Source: Paenibacillus donghaensis (GTDB lineage: Bacteria > Bacillota > Bacilli > Paenibacillales > Paenibacillaceae). From it: DNA of 64,000 nucleotides. The notes below the pieces were generated by a model. The model was not told the origin of the DNA and made no database searches. It worked only from the letters and a program-made list of their open reading frames with translations. Below are positions 24,574 to 32,484 of this stretch, one piece after another. Within the stretch, counting starts at the first letter, position 1, and each line of letters begins with the position of its first letter. The translations under genes and the position numbers were made by a program. The stretch covers positions 2,294,001 through 2,358,000 of the forward strand of contig NZ_CP021780.1 in assembly GCF_002192415.1 (NCBI RefSeq), in the 5' to 3' direction.

Positions 24574-25440
24574 TCAATCCGTCCAGTGACCCGGACGGAG
24601 AAGACCCGGCGGCAGCTTGGTCGCCTGATCCCCGGTGGCCGAGTTCACCTGGGCCTGCGTCAGGAAGAGGCTGCCCGTCAGGTCGGCACCACTGAGATTG
24701 GTGTCGCGGAGGTCGGCGCCGATCAGATCGGCCCCACGCAGATCGGCTCCTTGCAAGTCGGCGGCAATCAGGAACGCGCTTCTCAGGTTCGCGCCTCTGA
24801 GATTAGCCTTCCGCAGCTTCGCGCCAAACAGATTGGCGCCCCGGCCGTACTTCTTGGCCTGGGCGGAGGAGCCGCCCGCCTGGCGCAGCGCTTCGGCGCG
24901 CACTAGCTCGCTGCACTCCAGGAGCAGCGTGTTGACCTTCTCACGCTGGGCAGTGATGTCCAACTGCAGCAGCTGCTCCGGGGCATGCTCGCTGAGCTGC
25001 TGTGTTTCGTTCAGCGCGGCCTGCAGCTTAGTCTGCAGCGGGCTGCCTTCGGGCTGCAGCGGCAGCGCTTCAGTCAGATACCAGAGCAGCTCATGCAGAT
25101 GCCTCATCATCACGAACACGTCGAACATCTGTTGTGCGCCTGCGGGATGCTGCAGCCAGCTGAGACCGCTGAAGGTCAAGTGCGACACCTTCTGTCCGGC
25201 GCCGAAGCAGTCATACACCGTACAGCCCTTGAAGCCCATGCTTCGGAGGTTCAGGTGCACGCCGCAGCTGTAATCCTCCTGAAGGTTAGGGCAAGGCTCG
25301 CCGGCGGCTTTATCGATGGCGAAATCGGCAGATGCGGCGAACGGAAGCGCAGCACAGCAGAGGCCAAAGCATTGTCCACAGTCAGCCTGCAGCTTGGGAC
25401 TGACGCTCTCAGGAGTATGCTGTGTATTTTCACTATTCAT
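24574..25440 (-). CDS. Pentapeptide-repeat protein with a Cys-rich N-terminal domain
   Basis: The C-terminal third (from ~residue 195) consists of pentapeptide repeats A(D/N)Lx[39 protein letters not shown] and SGADLTG, which fold as a right-handed beta-helix. The N-terminal domain has clustered cysteines: CGQCFGLCC near residue 21, then PCPNL, SCGVHL, GCTVYDC, suggesting a metal or Fe-S site of the YkgJ-like kind. The middle is helical. ATG 25440 is taken as start, with GGGGGA rather far (about 13 bases); an in-frame TTG up to 25509 is possible. Its biological role is unknown. Confidence 0.75.
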   Translation of the reverse strand: MNSENTQHTPESVSPKLQADCGQCFGLCCAALPFAASADFAIDKAAGEPCPNLQEDYSCGVHLNLRSMGFKGCTVYDCFGAGQKVSHLTFSGLSWLQHPAGAQQMFDVFVMMRHLHELLWYLTEALPLQPEGSPLQTKLQAALNETQQLSEHAPEQLLQLDITAQREKVNTLLLECSELVRAEALRQAGGSSAQAKKYGRGANLFGAKLRKANLRGANLRSAFLIAADLQGADLRGADLIGADLRDTNLSGADLTGSLFLTQAQVNSATGDQATKLPPGLLRPGHWTD

Positions 25441-25559
25441 GGACAACGATGGTTCCCCCAATTCAATTCTCAATTCTTCTATACTATTAAAGAATGATAG
25501 CTCCGTCAATGTGGTTGACGGGATTCCGCAGGAGGAATAAGCTTTAGCTGACTGTGTTT

Positions 25560-25789
25560 ATCATCATTTTCCGTGAATCTCTGCGACGATCGATGAGCGG
25601 ATTCGCTGCCTGGGCGGGCGGACCATAGATCTGTATCAGCTATGTCGGTGTCAGCAATTACTCGCCAAGCAGATGGTTGAAGCCCACAAGCAGCTTCAGC
25701 AGTACGGGCTTACCCTGGTATCGAACCAGGTGAAATACAATCTGCTGCACCGGATCATTGATCAGAATGGCCATAAAGTAAAAAATTGA
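25560..25789 (+). pseudogene. Aldo/keto reductase remnant
   Basis: Two pieces of an aldo/keto reductase can be read on the plus strand. One is TIDERIRCLGGRTIDLYQL, in the place where the family has the [L-x-x-DYIDLYQ] strand. The other is SYVGVSNYS followed, after a frame change, by AKQMVEAHKQLQQYGLTL and VSNQVKYNLLHR, then a stop. The order matches the second half of the barrel, but the part between DLYQ and VGVSNYS, the N-terminus and the C-terminus are missing. There is no start or ribosome site. It is a decayed gene. Confidence 0.7.
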
Positions 25790-25823
25790 GCTGTATACAT
25801 TCACTGTTTCCTTACCTTTTTCT

Positions 25824-25855
25824 CCGTACCGCTTTGGGTGCGGGGAATTTTTTTT
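25824..25855 (+). terminator. Terminator-like hairpin with eight T
   Basis: CCGTACC pairs with GGTGCGG (one G-T pair) around GCTTTG, followed by GGAATTTTTTTT. It lies just after the aldo/keto reductase remnant and may be its former terminator. Confidence 0.6.
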
Positions 25856-25967
25856 GCGAAATTGCATTAAAACTGTTTAGGACTGGAAAGGGCAGGTTAA
25901 ATAAGAGATAAGAAAATGCGCATTCACGCAACAACAGGAGAAGATTACGGAAGGAGGTTGAATCTAT

Positions 25968-26126
25968 ATGAGCGTAACGGTACATAATTTAATGGCTTAC
26001 AATCATCAGTTTTTTAGACCTCAGCCCGTGGTCAATCCCAAGTCGGAACGCAGCAATGACAACAGCAAGAGCTTTCAGGAAGTCCTGAACGAGAAAATGA
26101 AGACCAATAGCGGATATTCCAAATAA
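25968..26126 (+). CDS. Small protein of 52 residues, unknown function
   Basis: ATG at 25968 is preceded by AAGGAGG (9 bases upstream), and the frame ends at TAA 26124-26126 before a strong terminator. This three-part layout supports a real gene. The product starts MSVTVHNLMAYNHQFFRPQP and ends with a charged stretch SKSFQEVLNEKMKT. It has no signal peptide or membrane helix. The SFQEVL..K phrase resembles short segments of some flagellar-operon proteins, but this is too short to assign a role. It is below the usual gene-calling cutoff. Confidence 0.7.
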   Translation: MSVTVHNLMAYNHQFFRPQPVVNPKSERSNDNSKSFQEVLNEKMKTNSGYSK

Positions 26127-26151
26127 AGCACACTCCCCGTTATAAACACAC

Positions 26152-26205
26152 AAAAACAGCCGGATACGCCACCCTGTGAGGGTTAAGCGTTCCGGCTGTT
26201 TTTTG
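26152..26205. terminator. Bidirectional terminator between the small protein and VOC genes
   Basis: AAAAACAGCCGGA plus ACGC pairs with GCGT plus TCCGGCTGTTTTT, with an inner ACCCTGTGAGGGT loop. It serves both convergent genes. Confidence 0.85.
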
Positions 26206-26238
26206 TGGACTTCAGAATAACAAAAAGGCCATCAGCTT

Positions 26239-26652
26239 TTACTGCGCATGGATGATGTTGGTCGCCCCGAAGGAATTCCCGTCTGGATCGCTGAAGCCGA
26301 ATCCGCCAAGTCCATCTCTGCCCGGGATCAGATTCAGTGTGGTCACAGGAATCTCATTATCCGCCAGGTAGATGTGGAAGCCTTCCAGGTCAGGTACATA
26401 GAAATCGATGACACTGTGAGTGACTCCGGTGAAGCTGTTAACGAAGGTAAGCTTGTCAGCCGATTCTGTTCTTACTAAATAAATCAACGGTGAATTCGCC
26501 GTGGTGCCCGGCAGGCGGATCAAGGCGGCGTCAGGGGCCTCGTCCACAATCTCGGTGCCAAGATACTTCTCATACCACAACAACGAACGTTTGAGGTCGG
26601 ACACCGGAATTTCCAGAGTTGTGATAAAAGACATAGGTTTCACTGTAGACAT
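26239..26652 (-). CDS. VOC (glyoxalase/bleomycin resistance fold) protein
   Basis: The 137-residue protein shows the paired beta-alpha-beta3 units of the VOC superfamily: FITTLEIPVSDLKRSLLWYEKYLG at the start and FYVPDLEGFHIYLADNEIP in the second half, closing with GFGFSDPDGNSFGATN. Members bind a metal and act as lyases, isomerases, dioxygenases or antibiotic-binding proteins; the substrate is unknown. GAGGAG lies 9 bases before ATG 26652, while the in-frame ATG at 26760 gives an N-terminal extension unlike the fold. Confidence 0.82.
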   Translation of the reverse strand: MSTVKPMSFITTLEIPVSDLKRSLLWYEKYLGTEIVDEAPDAALIRLPGTTANSPLIYLVRTESADKLTFVNSFTGVTHSVIDFYVPDLEGFHIYLADNEIPVTTLNLIPGRDGLGGFGFSDPDGNSFGATNIIHAQ

Positions 26653-26763
26653 TATGATCGCTCCTCTATGAGTAGTAGGGTGGATTAACGCTTGCTTCTC
26701 ACATGTGCGGACTTGCGGACCTTGCATAGCCCGCAGGTATCCAGTGTACCGCTCATCCATGAC

Positions 26764-26976
26764 TTAAGATCTGACTTCGAAGAATTCGCAGGTGCGGCGT
26801 GAATAGTAAGTCAAATCACTGACACGTGATTGAATGACCACATCGGAATCGGTGAAGCGGACCACCTTGGCGCCGGAATTGACCAGATGCGCCTTCTCGA
26901 AGACGCGGACGGTCAGCTTGCGGTCAGCAGCATCCTGGAAATCGCTGTCTGTCAGTAGCGGTCTGTTAATCGGCAT
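26764..26976 (-). CDS. Small conserved protein of unknown function (70 residues)
   Basis: AAAGGAG precedes the ATG at ~10 bases. The product starts MPINRPLLTDSDFQDAADRK, then alternates short strands (KLTVRVFEKAHLV, AKVVRFTDSDVVIQSR) and ends YYSRRTCEFFEVRS. The pattern suggests a small beta-barrel or Sm/SH3-like fold, which is only an impression from hydrophobic alternation. It lies 111 bases upstream of the VOC gene on the same strand and might be co-transcribed. Confidence 0.65.
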   Translation of the reverse strand: MPINRPLLTDSDFQDAADRKLTVRVFEKAHLVNSGAKVVRFTDSDVVIQSRVSDLTYYSRRTCEFFEVRS

Positions 26977-27030
26977 CGCAGATTGTCTCCTTTAAAATAT
27001 AAGAATTTATATGTTCCACGCTATAATTTA

Positions 27031-27129
27031 TCCTTCTATTTCGCAGAAACGGATGCCTGAAAGCGATACGTAGTATCGCTGCTTCGGAAGCATACGCTTT
27101 GCGGAGGACGGCGAAGCCGTTTCTACTTA
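27031..27129. repeat. GAAACGG/CCGTTTC hairpin element, copy 1
   Basis: Starts with TCCTTCTATTTCGCAGAAAC and ends GACGGCGAAGCCGTTTCTAC. The ends GAAACGG and CCGTTTC form an inverted repeat. This copy has ~45 extra bases in the loop (around GCGATACGTAGTATCGC, itself a palindrome) compared with the copies at ~51.57 and ~57.71 kb. Confidence 0.8.
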
Positions 27130-27230
27130 ACTGTATGGGATTCATAAGGTGGAAATAAAACCAGTATACCTGCCCGGCATACAGAAATCCAATCGCATAG
27201 AACGTGAACTTAAGAATGTTACATAAGGAG

Positions 27231-27259
27231 TTGACAGGGAACCGCTATGCATCTTATTT
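27231..27259 (+). promoter_or_regulatory. Possible promoter of the sugar ABC operon
   Basis: TTGACA (27231-27236) and TTATTT (27254-27259) are 17 bases apart, 110 bases before the start codon. The -35 is consensus and the -10 weak, as expected for an activated promoter; the YesN-like regulator encoded downstream is a candidate activator. GGTGGAAAT (27148) and ATTTCCACC (27270) flank this region as a distant inverted repeat. Confidence 0.45.
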
Positions 27260-27368
27260 AGACCGTAATAATTTCCACCTAAAATCGGGGATTTGCCTCC
27301 TCAAAAAAAACAATCGCCTACGGTACACTAAATCTTGTAAGAGAAACCTTTGAAAGGGGTACAAAGGA

Positions 27369-28730
27369 ATGAAAAAAGGAAAACACCTGGCGCTGACGCT
27401 TTCAGCGATCATGCTGGTAGGAGCGCTCGCAGGCTGCGGGGGCAACAACACTAATAATGGGGGCAAGAATGAGGCCGCGGGGAACACCCCGGCAGCAGCG
27501 ACAGACAAGCCGGCAGCCACTGATGAGGCAACAGAACCGGCTGAGAAGGTTGAGCTTTCTTTCTGGACATTGGGCAACGTCAACTATGAAGATCTGGCCA
27601 AAGAATATACGAAATTGCATCCGAACATTACGTTTAAGGTTCAGAACACCGGTGACCAGACGGCTCACCACAACAATTTGACGACTGCGCTTTCCGCAGG
27701 CTCGGGAGCACCTGATATTTTCCATCTTGAAATCGGTTTCATGGAGCGTTTCCTTAGCGCACAGGATAAATTCTACAACCTGAATGATCTGGGTGCGAAA
27801 GATATTCAGGCCAATTACCTGGATTGGAAATGGAAGCAGGCGTCCTCGCTGGACGGCAGCTTCCAGCTGGGACTTCCAACTGACATCGGGCCTACTGTTG
27901 TGTACTACCGCACGGATCTGGCTGAGGCAGCCGGTCTGCCAAGCGATCCTGAAGGCTTCGGCGCTGCAATTGATACCTGGGATAAATTCGCGAGCGTAGC
28001 GAAAGCATTCAAGGAAAAAACCGGCAAACCGTTTGCCGACCTGACCGATCTGGTCTACAACGCACTGCGTGACCAATCCGCTGACGAAATCTACTTCAGC
28101 AAAGCAGATGGCAGCTTCATCGGCGATACCAATCCGCAGGTCCGCAAAGCTTATGACTTCACAGTCAAAGGCATTCAGGAAGGCTGGATCAGCAACCTGA
28201 TGCTGTGGTCACCGGAGTGGGGCCAAGGCATGACAGAAGGCGGCTTCGCGGTTGTTCTTGGACCGGCATGGATGGCGGGCAATATCAAGAGCAACGCACC
28301 GGATTCTTCCGGCAAATGGCAGATTGCTCAGCTTCCTGAAGGTGCCGGCAACTGGGGTGGTTCATTCTTCACCCTGCCTAAAGAAGGCAAACATTCCAAA
28401 GAAGCTTATGAATTCATAGCATGGCTGGACAGCAAGGACAGCCAGCTGGCTTCCTTCAAGACCAAAGGTCTGATGCCTTCCATTCCTGCCCTGTATGAAG
28501 ATCCTGCCTTCGTGGACTTCAAGGATGAATTCTTTGCCGGCCAGCAGACTGCCGTTGAATACGGCAAAGCGGCAAACCGCGTAAAACCTGTGTACTACGG
28601 TCCGCTGCATGACCAAACGGATACGTTCTTCAAGAATGCGCTCAAGAACGTGCTGGAGAAAAAAGCAGATCCGAACAAAGAGTGGGATGAAGCAGTTAAA
28701 CAAGCAAAAACATTGGCAGAACGCGGCTAG
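27369..28730 (+). CDS. Sugar ABC transporter substrate-binding lipoprotein
   Basis: The 453-residue protein has a lipoprotein signal (LALTLSAIMLVGALAGC) followed by an Asn/Gly/Ala/Thr linker, then a family 1 (MalE-like) binding fold: VELSFWTLGNVNYEDLAKEYTK, IEIGF-like core segments, VYYRTDLAEAAGLPSD, and a C-terminal AYEFIAWLDSKDSQLASF. It captures a carbohydrate outside the cell and delivers it to the two permeases encoded downstream. The sugar is unknown. GAAAGGGG lies before the ATG. A strong hairpin separates it from the permease genes, probably favouring its higher expression. Confidence 0.9.
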   Translation: MKKGKHLALTLSAIMLVGALAGCGGNNTNNGGKNEAAGNTPAAATDKPAATDEATEPAEKVELSFWTLGNVNYEDLAKEYTKLHPNITFKVQNTGDQTAHHNNLTTALSAGSGAPDIFHLEIGFMERFLSAQDKFYNLNDLGAKDIQANYLDWKWKQASSLDGSFQLGLPTDIGPTVVYYRTDLAEAAGLPSDPEGFGAAIDTWDKFASVAKAFKEKTGKPFADLTDLVYNALRDQSADEIYFSKADGSFIGDTNPQVRKAYDFTVKGIQEGWISNLMLWSPEWGQGMTEGGFAVVLGPAWMAGNIKSNAPDSSGKWQIAQLPEGAGNWGGSFFTLPKEGKHSKEAYEFIAWLDSKDSQLASFKTKGLMPSIPALYEDPAFVDFKDEFFAGQQTAVEYGKAANRVKPVYYGPLHDQTDTFFKNALKNVLEKKADPNKEWDEAVKQAKTLAERG

Positions 28731-28768
28731 GCTACTCTAGTCTGGCGCGGAGCAGAACCTGTAAAGCG

Positions 28769-28810
28769 TCCGGATTCATGGAGTGTGCAGCTGCGCGCCA
28801 TGAATCCGGA
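28769..28810 (+). promoter_or_regulatory. Intercistronic hairpin after the binding-protein gene
   Basis: A perfect 13-bp stem, TCCGGATTCATGG (28769-28781) with CCATGAATCCGGA (28798-28810), with a 16-base loop and no proper T-tract. Such stems after binding-protein genes commonly protect the upstream RNA or partly terminate, so the soluble component is made in excess over the permeases. Confidence 0.7.
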
Positions 28811-28840
28811 TTTATACGTTATATTACCTGGAGGTGTGAC

Positions 28841-29794
28841 ATGGCGCAACCCGCTATTACGAGTCCGCATGCCGAGAGCAAACGCCCTTTTTTAACTGAA
28901 CAAAGACGGAGCCGCATTACAGCCTATACTTTCATATCTCCCTTCTTTATTCTGTTCTCGATATTCGGACTGTACCCAATCTTTTTTACAATTTACTTGT
29001 CATTCTTTAAATGGGATGCACTCGGCCCCATGAAATATGTCGGCCTCAAAAATTATGATCTGGTCACAAGTGACCCAACGTTCTGGATCTCCTTCACCAA
29101 CACGCTGATTATGGGTCTGATGGGCACCGTACCGCAGATTCTGCTCGCGCTGCTGGTAGCTGTGCTGCTGAATTCCGGGATGACCAAGTTCAAAAAGACG
29201 TTTCGTATCCTTTATTTCATGCCCAATATCACCTCCATTGTAGCCGTTACGCTGGTATTCAGTACCTTGTTCGGCAACAACGGGATGATTAACTGGCTGC
29301 TGAATAGTCTGGGACTGGACAGTATGGCCTTTAACTCCGGCTGGTGGGGCGTCAAGATTGCCATCTCGACCATGGTCATGTGGCGGTGGATGGGCTATAA
29401 CGCGATCATCTTCTTGTCCGGCTTGCAGAGTATTCCGACGGATCTCTATGAAGCCGCGCGTATTGATGGAGCGAACAGGAGACAGCAGCTTACCTTCATC
29501 ACGCTGCCTCTCCTGAAGCCTTTTATTATCTTCGTTACCTTGCTCTCGACCATTGGAGCCTTGCAGCTCTTCACTGAGCCGTACGTCTTCCTGGGCCAAT
29601 CGGGTACCGGATCGACACGTCAGGAAGGCATTACCATGGTTACCTATCTGTATAGCGAAGCATTCCGCAACGGATTCTTTGGTACAGCGGCGGCAACTGC
29701 AGTTCTGCTGTTTCTGGTCACGATTATTTTCTCTGTCCTCAACATGCTGGTATCTAACCGCTTGGGCGGAGACACAGGAGGAGGAAAAGCGTGA
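28841..29794 (+). CDS. Sugar ABC transporter permease (first subunit)
   Basis: The 317-residue membrane protein has six hydrophobic segments, the first being TAYTFISPFFILFSIFGLYP. The cytoplasmic EAA loop reads YEAARIDGANRRQQLTFITLPLLKP, the contact site for the ATPase. This is the MalF/UgpA-like class without a long periplasmic loop. GGAGG lies just before ATG 28841. Its stop overlaps the next start by 4 bases (GTGA). No ATPase gene is in the cluster, so a shared MsmX-like ATPase elsewhere is expected, as for many Bacillus sugar importers. Confidence 0.9.
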   Translation: MAQPAITSPHAESKRPFLTEQRRSRITAYTFISPFFILFSIFGLYPIFFTIYLSFFKWDALGPMKYVGLKNYDLVTSDPTFWISFTNTLIMGLMGTVPQILLALLVAVLLNSGMTKFKKTFRILYFMPNITSIVAVTLVFSTLFGNNGMINWLLNSLGLDSMAFNSGWWGVKIAISTMVMWRWMGYNAIIFLSGLQSIPTDLYEAARIDGANRRQQLTFITLPLLKPFIIFVTLLSTIGALQLFTEPYVFLGQSGTGSTRQEGITMVTYLYSEAFRNGFFGTAAATAVLLFLVTIIFSVLNMLVSNRLGGDTGGGKA

Positions 29795-30654
29795 GCACAC
29801 TGCGAGTATTCAAAAAGAAACCCGACGACCTCGGCTTTGTCGGCAAGATTCTCTATTACATCTTACTGATTGTTGGCGCGCTGGTATCCATCTTCCCGTT
29901 CTACTGGATGTTTGTGGTAGCCACCAACGATAAAGGCGCCGTATTCCATGTGCCTCCGCTGCTGACCCTGGGTGACCAATTTGTCGAGAACTTCAAGCGG
30001 GTGCTGGAGAAATCGGATTTCTTCGAGGCGCTGGGGAACTCGCTGTTTGTGGCTTCCATGGTTACGGTATCGGTCGTATTCTTCTGTACCTTGGCCGGTT
30101 ATGCCTTTGCCAAATATGAATTTCCGCTGAAGAACGTCCTGTTCTACTTCGTCATTGCCACTCTGTTTGTTCCGCAGCAGCTGGGTGTACTGCCAACCTA
30201 CGTCATTATGGCCAAGCTCCACTGGATCGACTCCTTCAAGGCGCTGATTGTGCCTGCGATGGTGAATGCATTCGGGATCTTCTGGATGCGGCAGTATATC
30301 TCCACCGCAGTACATACGGAGCTGATTGAAGCGGGCCGCATCGACGGCGGCGGACATTTCCGCATCTTCTGGAACATTGCGATTCCGGTCATCACACCGG
30401 CGATGGCGACGCTCGGAATACTGAACTTCATGACGGTCTGGAATGACTTCTTCTGGCCGCTCGTTGTGCTGAAGAGCAAGGAGAATTACACCATTCAGAT
30501 TGCCTTACAGCAGCTGTTCACTACCCGTGACGGACTAGACTACGGAATGATCATGTCTGCCACCTTTACAGCTACGCTGCCGCTACTGGTTGTCTTCCTG
30601 TTGTTCAGCCGCTGGGTTATTGCTGGTCTGACTTCAGGTGCGATCAAAAGCTAA
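29791..30654 (+). CDS. Sugar ABC transporter permease (second subunit)
   Basis: The 287-residue protein belongs to the MalG/UgpE-like class: starting helix ILYYILLIVGALVSIFPFYWM, six membrane segments, and the EAA loop ELIEAGRIDGGGHFRIFWNIAIPVITPAMAT. It pairs with the preceding permease to form the channel. GTG start with AGGAGGAGG upstream. Its gene ends 72 bases before the sensor kinase. Confidence 0.9.
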   Translation: MSTLRVFKKKPDDLGFVGKILYYILLIVGALVSIFPFYWMFVVATNDKGAVFHVPPLLTLGDQFVENFKRVLEKSDFFEALGNSLFVASMVTVSVVFFCTLAGYAFAKYEFPLKNVLFYFVIATLFVPQQLGVLPTYVIMAKLHWIDSFKALIVPAMVNAFGIFWMRQYISTAVHTELIEAGRIDGGGHFRIFWNIAIPVITPAMATLGILNFMTVWNDFFWPLVVLKSKENYTIQIALQQLFTTRDGLDYGMIMSATFTATLPLLVVFLLFSRWVIAGLTSGAIKS

Positions 30655-30726
30655 AGGTAAACAGGAAACAAGCCTCGCCGTGAAGAATAATAGTGTACAG
30701 AGACAGCAGGAGGAAGTGAGTGACGC

Positions 30727-32451
30727 TTGAAGCTTCGCCGTAAAATTTTGTTCGCTATTATTCTTCTGGTATTTATACCGGTGATCGTCATGGGCACCGT
30801 GAGTTATGTGCATTTCTCTAATGCCATGGAGAAGAAGTCAAGTAACTTCTATTGGATCTCGCTGCTGGAGACGGACCGTAAGCTGAAGTTCGCACTCAGC
30901 GAAATATCTTCCATCACCAATTCGGCTATTACGCAACCGGCGATTCAACAATCGCTGAAGCAGCCGGATTTTGTGCTGACCTATGATCTGAAGCAGGAAA
31001 TCAACAACCTGCTGATCAATCATCCGATGATTACCTCATTCAGTCTTTACGGCAAGGACCGCATGCTCTATCAGTACAATGCGCCGATGTCCTTCGCTGA
31101 TATGAAGAAGCAGACTTGGTACGGCGCCATGGAGCGCGCCGAAGGCCGGCCGGTATGGTCCGGTCCCGGCGAGAATGGCTCAGAGGTGTCCGGCCACCCC
31201 GTGCTGGTACAGGCGCGAGTGGTGAAGGATTATTATTCGCTGGAGGATATCGGATATCTCGTCGTTTATGTGAAGCCTGATTTACTGGACCAGATATTCT
31301 GGGAGGCGGCCACCTTGAAGAAGGGGGATATTCTGCTGGTGAACAAGCAGGGGAATATCGTCTTCAATAAGTCCGGCGAGCATATTGGACAACGCACGGA
31401 GTTTCCTTTTCTAGAGAGCGTTTACACCAAGGAACAGAATTATTACATCGACAACTATCAAGAGGAGAAATCACTCATCACCTTCCTTCCATCACACAAT
31501 GCAGACTGGGTTTTGGCAGCGATTACACCGATGAATCTGATCTCGTCAGAGTCGGTATCGATCCGCAATATTGCGGTGATTCTCGGCACAGTGTCGCTGC
31601 TGTCCGCCTTCATGTTCGACCGTTATTTCATCCGCAGGCTGGTGCGCAGCATCAACAGCGCAGTCAACGGCATGAAGCGGGTCAAGCAGGGGATATTCAT
31701 ACCCATCCCGGCCAGCCACCGGGCAGACGATGAGAGCGATCTGCTGATTGACGGCTTCAACCGGATGAGCACTCAGATCAACGAACTGATCGAGCAGGTG
31801 CAGACGGAGCAGGCGCGCAAGAAGGAAGCGGAAATGCAGGCGCTGATGGCGCAGATTAATCCGCATTTTATCTATAATTCACTGGAATCGATTAATTCGA
31901 TGGCGGTATTGCAGGGCAACAAGGATATCAGCAAAATGGTGATTTCGCTCGGCAAGCTGCTGCGGATCAGCATCAGCCAGAATCAGGAGCTGATCCCGCT
32001 GCATATGGAGTTCGAGCATGTCCGCCACTATCTGGATATTCAGAAATTCCGCTTCGAGGATAAGTTCTCTTACGCTATTGATATCCCCGGGACCCTGCGC
32101 ACGTATATGACACAGAAGCTGATTGTGCAGCCAATTGTGGAGAATGCGCTGTACCATGCGATTGAGCAGATGGAGGACCCCGGCTTTATCAGCATCGAAG
32201 CGCAGGAATGCGGAACGGATATGATTATCATAGTGAAGGACAACGGTCCGGGCTTCGATCTGGCTACCCTGATGAGCCTCTGGAACAAGGAGCGCAGCAA
32301 TCAGAAGAAATATAACGACAGCGGAGTCGGCCTCAAAAATGTGCATGAACGCCTCAACATCCGTTTCGGCAATCCTTATGGTCTGCTGGTCTGTTCTTCC
32401 CCCGGCTTCGGGTCCACGATTTGTATTCGGATACCGAAGATTCTGCCGTAG
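30727..32451 (+). CDS. YesM-like membrane sensor histidine kinase
   Basis: The 574-residue kinase has helix 1 (ILFAIILLVFIPVIVMGTVSY), an extracytoplasmic sensing domain (~40-275), helix 2 (IRNIAVILGTVSLLSAFMF), a HAMP region, the LytS-type phosphoacceptor QINPHFIYNSLE with His380, and an ATP-binding domain with VENALYHAIEQ, DNGPGFD and GVGLKNVHERL. It would pass phosphate to the YesN-like regulator encoded after the next gene, in response to an extracellular carbohydrate. TTG start; AGGAGG is 13 bases away, a little far. Confidence 0.9.
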   Translation: MKLRRKILFAIILLVFIPVIVMGTVSYVHFSNAMEKKSSNFYWISLLETDRKLKFALSEISSITNSAITQPAIQQSLKQPDFVLTYDLKQEINNLLINHPMITSFSLYGKDRMLYQYNAPMSFADMKKQTWYGAMERAEGRPVWSGPGENGSEVSGHPVLVQARVVKDYYSLEDIGYLVVYVKPDLLDQIFWEAATLKKGDILLVNKQGNIVFNKSGEHIGQRTEFPFLESVYTKEQNYYIDNYQEEKSLITFLPSHNADWVLAAITPMNLISSESVSIRNIAVILGTVSLLSAFMFDRYFIRRLVRSINSAVNGMKRVKQGIFIPIPASHRADDESDLLIDGFNRMSTQINELIEQVQTEQARKKEAEMQALMAQINPHFIYNSLESINSMAVLQGNKDISKMVISLGKLLRISISQNQELIPLHMEFEHVRHYLDIQKFRFEDKFSYAIDIPGTLRTYMTQKLIVQPIVENALYHAIEQMEDPGFISIEAQECGTDMIIIVKDNGPGFDLATLMSLWNKERSNQKKYNDSGVGLKNVHERLNIRFGNPYGLLVCSSPGFGSTICIRIPKILP

Positions 32452-32484
32452 ATGAATTCACAGGGAAGAGGAGGAGGGCTTAAC

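Noticed and set aside
27031..27129. Terminator for an upstream plus-strand gene
   Set aside because: No plus-strand gene ends nearby, there is no T-tract, and the same sequence recurs at two other sites.
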